Below are positions 30,710 through 31,691 of a stretch of 31,691 nucleotides of DNA, one piece after another. Origin of the DNA: CAZPMT01 sp964587655 (GTDB lineage Bacteria > Hydrogenedentota > Hydrogenedentia > Hydrogenedentales > SLHB01); contig CAZPMT010000058.1 of the NCBI GenBank assembly GCA_964587655.1, forward strand, positions 1 through 31,691, in the 5' to 3' direction. The translations under genes and the position numbers were made by a program. Positions within the stretch are counted from its first letter, which is position 1. Each line of letters begins with the position of its first letter. A model generated the notes under the pieces. That model was not told the origin of the DNA. It was given only the letters and a program-made list of their open reading frames with translations, and ran no database searches.

Positions 30710-31083
30710 CCGCAGGTGAATGCTGGGCCGATCAGGCCCGCTATGACCTTGACACCGCCCGTGCCATGCTCGATTCGGGACGGTATCTATATGTGCTTTT
30801 CTGTTGTCAGCAGTCGGTGGAGAAGATGCTCAAGGCTTTGATCGCGAGACGGTCGAACGCGTTCCCGCCACGGATTCATGGGCTTGCTCGACTTGCCAGC
30901 GCCGCAGAGCTAGCTCTGACTGAGGACCGCCTCCAGTTCCTGCGCGAACTCTCAAACTACTATGTCCAGACCCGCTATCCTGAGGAAATCCCGTCTGTCG
31001 GCGCGAAGATCGGGGAGGCGGAGGCCCGAAGCGTTCTTGAGCAAACGGAGGAAATCGTTAGATGGTTGCACTCGATGATGTGA
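30706..31083 (+). CDS. HEPN domain protein (toxin-like partner of MNT pair)
   Basis: A 125-aa all-helical protein of the HEPN type. The first helix pair WADQARYDLDTARAMLDSGRY (7-27), the LYVLFCCQQSVEKMLKALIA helix (28-47), PPRIHGLARLA (54-64) and ELSNYYVQTRYPEE (81-94) match the HEPN family that pairs with minimal nucleotidyltransferases. I do not find the R-x4-6-H ribonuclease motif of HepT-type toxins, so toxicity is unproven. The start overlaps the truncated PIN stop, and the gene overlaps the MNT gene by 22 nt, the standard tight arrangement of the two-gene module. Such modules act as toxin-antitoxin or abortive-infection systems in some hosts. AAAGGG lies about 9 nt before the ATG. Confidence 0.82.
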   Translation: MTAGECWADQARYDLDTARAMLDSGRYLYVLFCCQQSVEKMLKALIARRSNAFPPRIHGLARLASAAELALTEDRLQFLRELSNYYVQTRYPEEIPSVGAKIGEAEARSVLEQTEEIVRWLHSMM

Positions 31084-31403
31084 CAGCGTCGCGCATGCGC
31101 GGTGCGTTGCGCGCGGTCTCGCTCCGTGCGCGGCCCGTTGCAGCTTTCCTATTCGGTTCGCGCGCCGAGGGACGCGCCGATGCCTGGAGCGATTACGACG
31201 TGGCGGTCTTTATTGATGGAGCCGAGAATTGGGAGCCAGTAGTGCTTGCGCGGTTTTGCGCCGCGGTTCAGAAGGAAGCTGGTGACGACATCGAATTACA
31301 CGTTTTCCCGGCGGCTCTGATGCGCGCGGCGGCCCCAGCTAGCTTCGCCGCGTACGTCATGTCCGATGGTATCCGCCTGCCGCTGGATGAAATCGCCGCA
31401 TGA
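31062..31403 (+). CDS. Minimal nucleotidyltransferase (MNT/MntA-like) domain protein
   Basis: A 113-aa protein with the pol-beta-type nucleotidyltransferase motif G-S-x10-D-x-D: G32, S33, D44 and D46 in FGSRAEGRADAWSDYDVAVF. The third carboxylate probably comes from DDIELHVF (near 75-82). In characterised systems MntA transfers AMP to its HEPN partner and thereby neutralises it. The gene overlaps the HEPN gene by 22 nt, so production of the two is coupled. All core residues look intact. Conservation of the catalytic residues argues that this second module is functional while the PIN toxin is not. Confidence 0.85.
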   Translation: MVALDDVTASRMRGALRAVSLRARPVAAFLFGSRAEGRADAWSDYDVAVFIDGAENWEPVVLARFCAAVQKEAGDDIELHVFPAALMRAAAPASFAAYVMSDGIRLPLDEIAA

Positions 31404-31427
31404 AGAAAGGTGGGGAATGGAATTGAG

Positions 31428-31502
31428 ATGTATTCCTTTGGGAACCAGACCACGACAACGTACAGTTACGATAACGCCAACGTCGAAATCGCCGATCACT
31501 AG
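31428..31502 (+). pseudogene. Possible YD-repeat (RHS-like) fragment
   Basis: A 24-codon frame reads MYSFGNQTTTTYSYDNANVEIADH. The GNQTTTTYSYDNAN stretch resembles one YD repeat of RHS proteins. There is no ribosome site and no further repeat nearby, so this is a low-confidence relic or chance. Confidence 0.2.
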
Positions 31503-31514
31503 GGAGGAGATGCC

Positions 31515-31652
31515 ATGTCGACCCAGGACTCAAATGAAAACCATGAAGTGACGCGCAGGACATTCATCCGGAACACGGCCTTGGCCGTGGCCGCCGCGAC
31601 GGCGGTTTCGGGCGTGACGCGCCTCGTATCCGCGAAGACGACGCCTTCGTGA
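31515..31652 (+). CDS. Tat signal leader of a protein broken or cut at the window end
   Basis: From a strongly supported start (GGGAGGAG 5-6 nt upstream) the frame gives a 45-aa peptide with TRRTFIRN (13-20), then an Ala-rich hydrophobic segment to about residue 32, and VSA before a TGA at 31650-31652. This is a textbook Tat leader as found on exported oxidoreductases and sugar isomerases in such genomes. A free-standing 45-aa leader is not expected. Either a nonsense or frameshift mutation or a sequence error interrupts the gene, or translation resumes at the in-frame ATG directly after the stop. The window ends 39 nt later, so the mature protein cannot be identified. Confidence 0.5.
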   Translation: MSTQDSNENHEVTRRTFIRNTALAVAAATAVSGVTRLVSAKTTPS

Positions 31653-31691
31653 ATGCGGGCCGCGAGCGGGATTGCGACGACGCTCAAGAGG

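Overview
The window reads as chromosome from a GC-rich, diderm, heterotrophic bacterium. LptF and LptG (lipopolysaccharide transport permeases), two lipoprotein solute-binding proteins and Tat-type leaders point to an outer membrane. The gene families are Gfo/Idh/MocA oxidoreductase, xylose-isomerase-like TIM barrel, ThuA-like, PmoA-like (DUF6807), a URO-D-superfamily protein and a DUF1559 prepilin-like protein. Together with abundant small palindromic repeats they resemble uncultured Planctomycetota, Lentisphaerota, Hydrogenedentota or Armatimonadota. This placement is inferred from gene content; no rRNA or other phylogenetic marker is present.

Layout. 174-4190: a Tat-exported sugar-isomerase-like protein (+) converges on a minus-strand operon of oxidoreductase, MFS transporter and small exported protein. 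4439-5545: URO-D-like protein. 5700-6497: unrecognised 265-aa protein, bracketed by a 22-nt direct repeat. 6686-9075: a compact three-gene operon of visibly lower GC with its own promoter, encoding a small unknown protein, a HELGH metallopeptidase-like protein and a dCTP deaminase/dUTPase-like protein. This is the best candidate for an undescribed system, possibly phage defence. 9111-12530 (-): ThuA-like protein, then oppB and oppA-like genes with no second permease or ATPase nearby. 12694-16883 (+): transketolase, lptF, lptG. 17040-19566 (-): a second solute-binding lipoprotein followed by a polysaccharide-deacetylase-like protein. 19850-20437: iron-type superoxide dismutase. 20484-21788 (-): glycerol-1-phosphate dehydrogenase-like protein, diverging from a TetR regulator (22195-22962) and a prepilin-like protein. 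24310-28234 (+): class III aminotransferase, class II aldolase and FGGY kinase, which look like a small carbohydrate-catabolic operon. 28538-30287: small conserved-looking protein, Hpt-domain protein, PmoA-like exported protein. 30402-31403: a VapB-like antitoxin whose PIN toxin is cut to 26 codons and runs straight into a HEPN-MNT pair. The window ends in a Tat leader that hits a stop codon.

Repeats are a theme. There are two long foldback elements (37-nt arms at 16930-17012, 30-nt arms at 26532-26627), two near-perfect to perfect palindromes (4317-4343, 24023-24050), a two-copy 12-7-12 stem-loop (20440-20470, 28476-28506) and a 28-nt tandem triplicate (19659-19742). Most sit just after or between genes, several at convergent ends where they could terminate transcription from both sides. 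No tRNA, rRNA, CRISPR array, transposase or integrase was seen.
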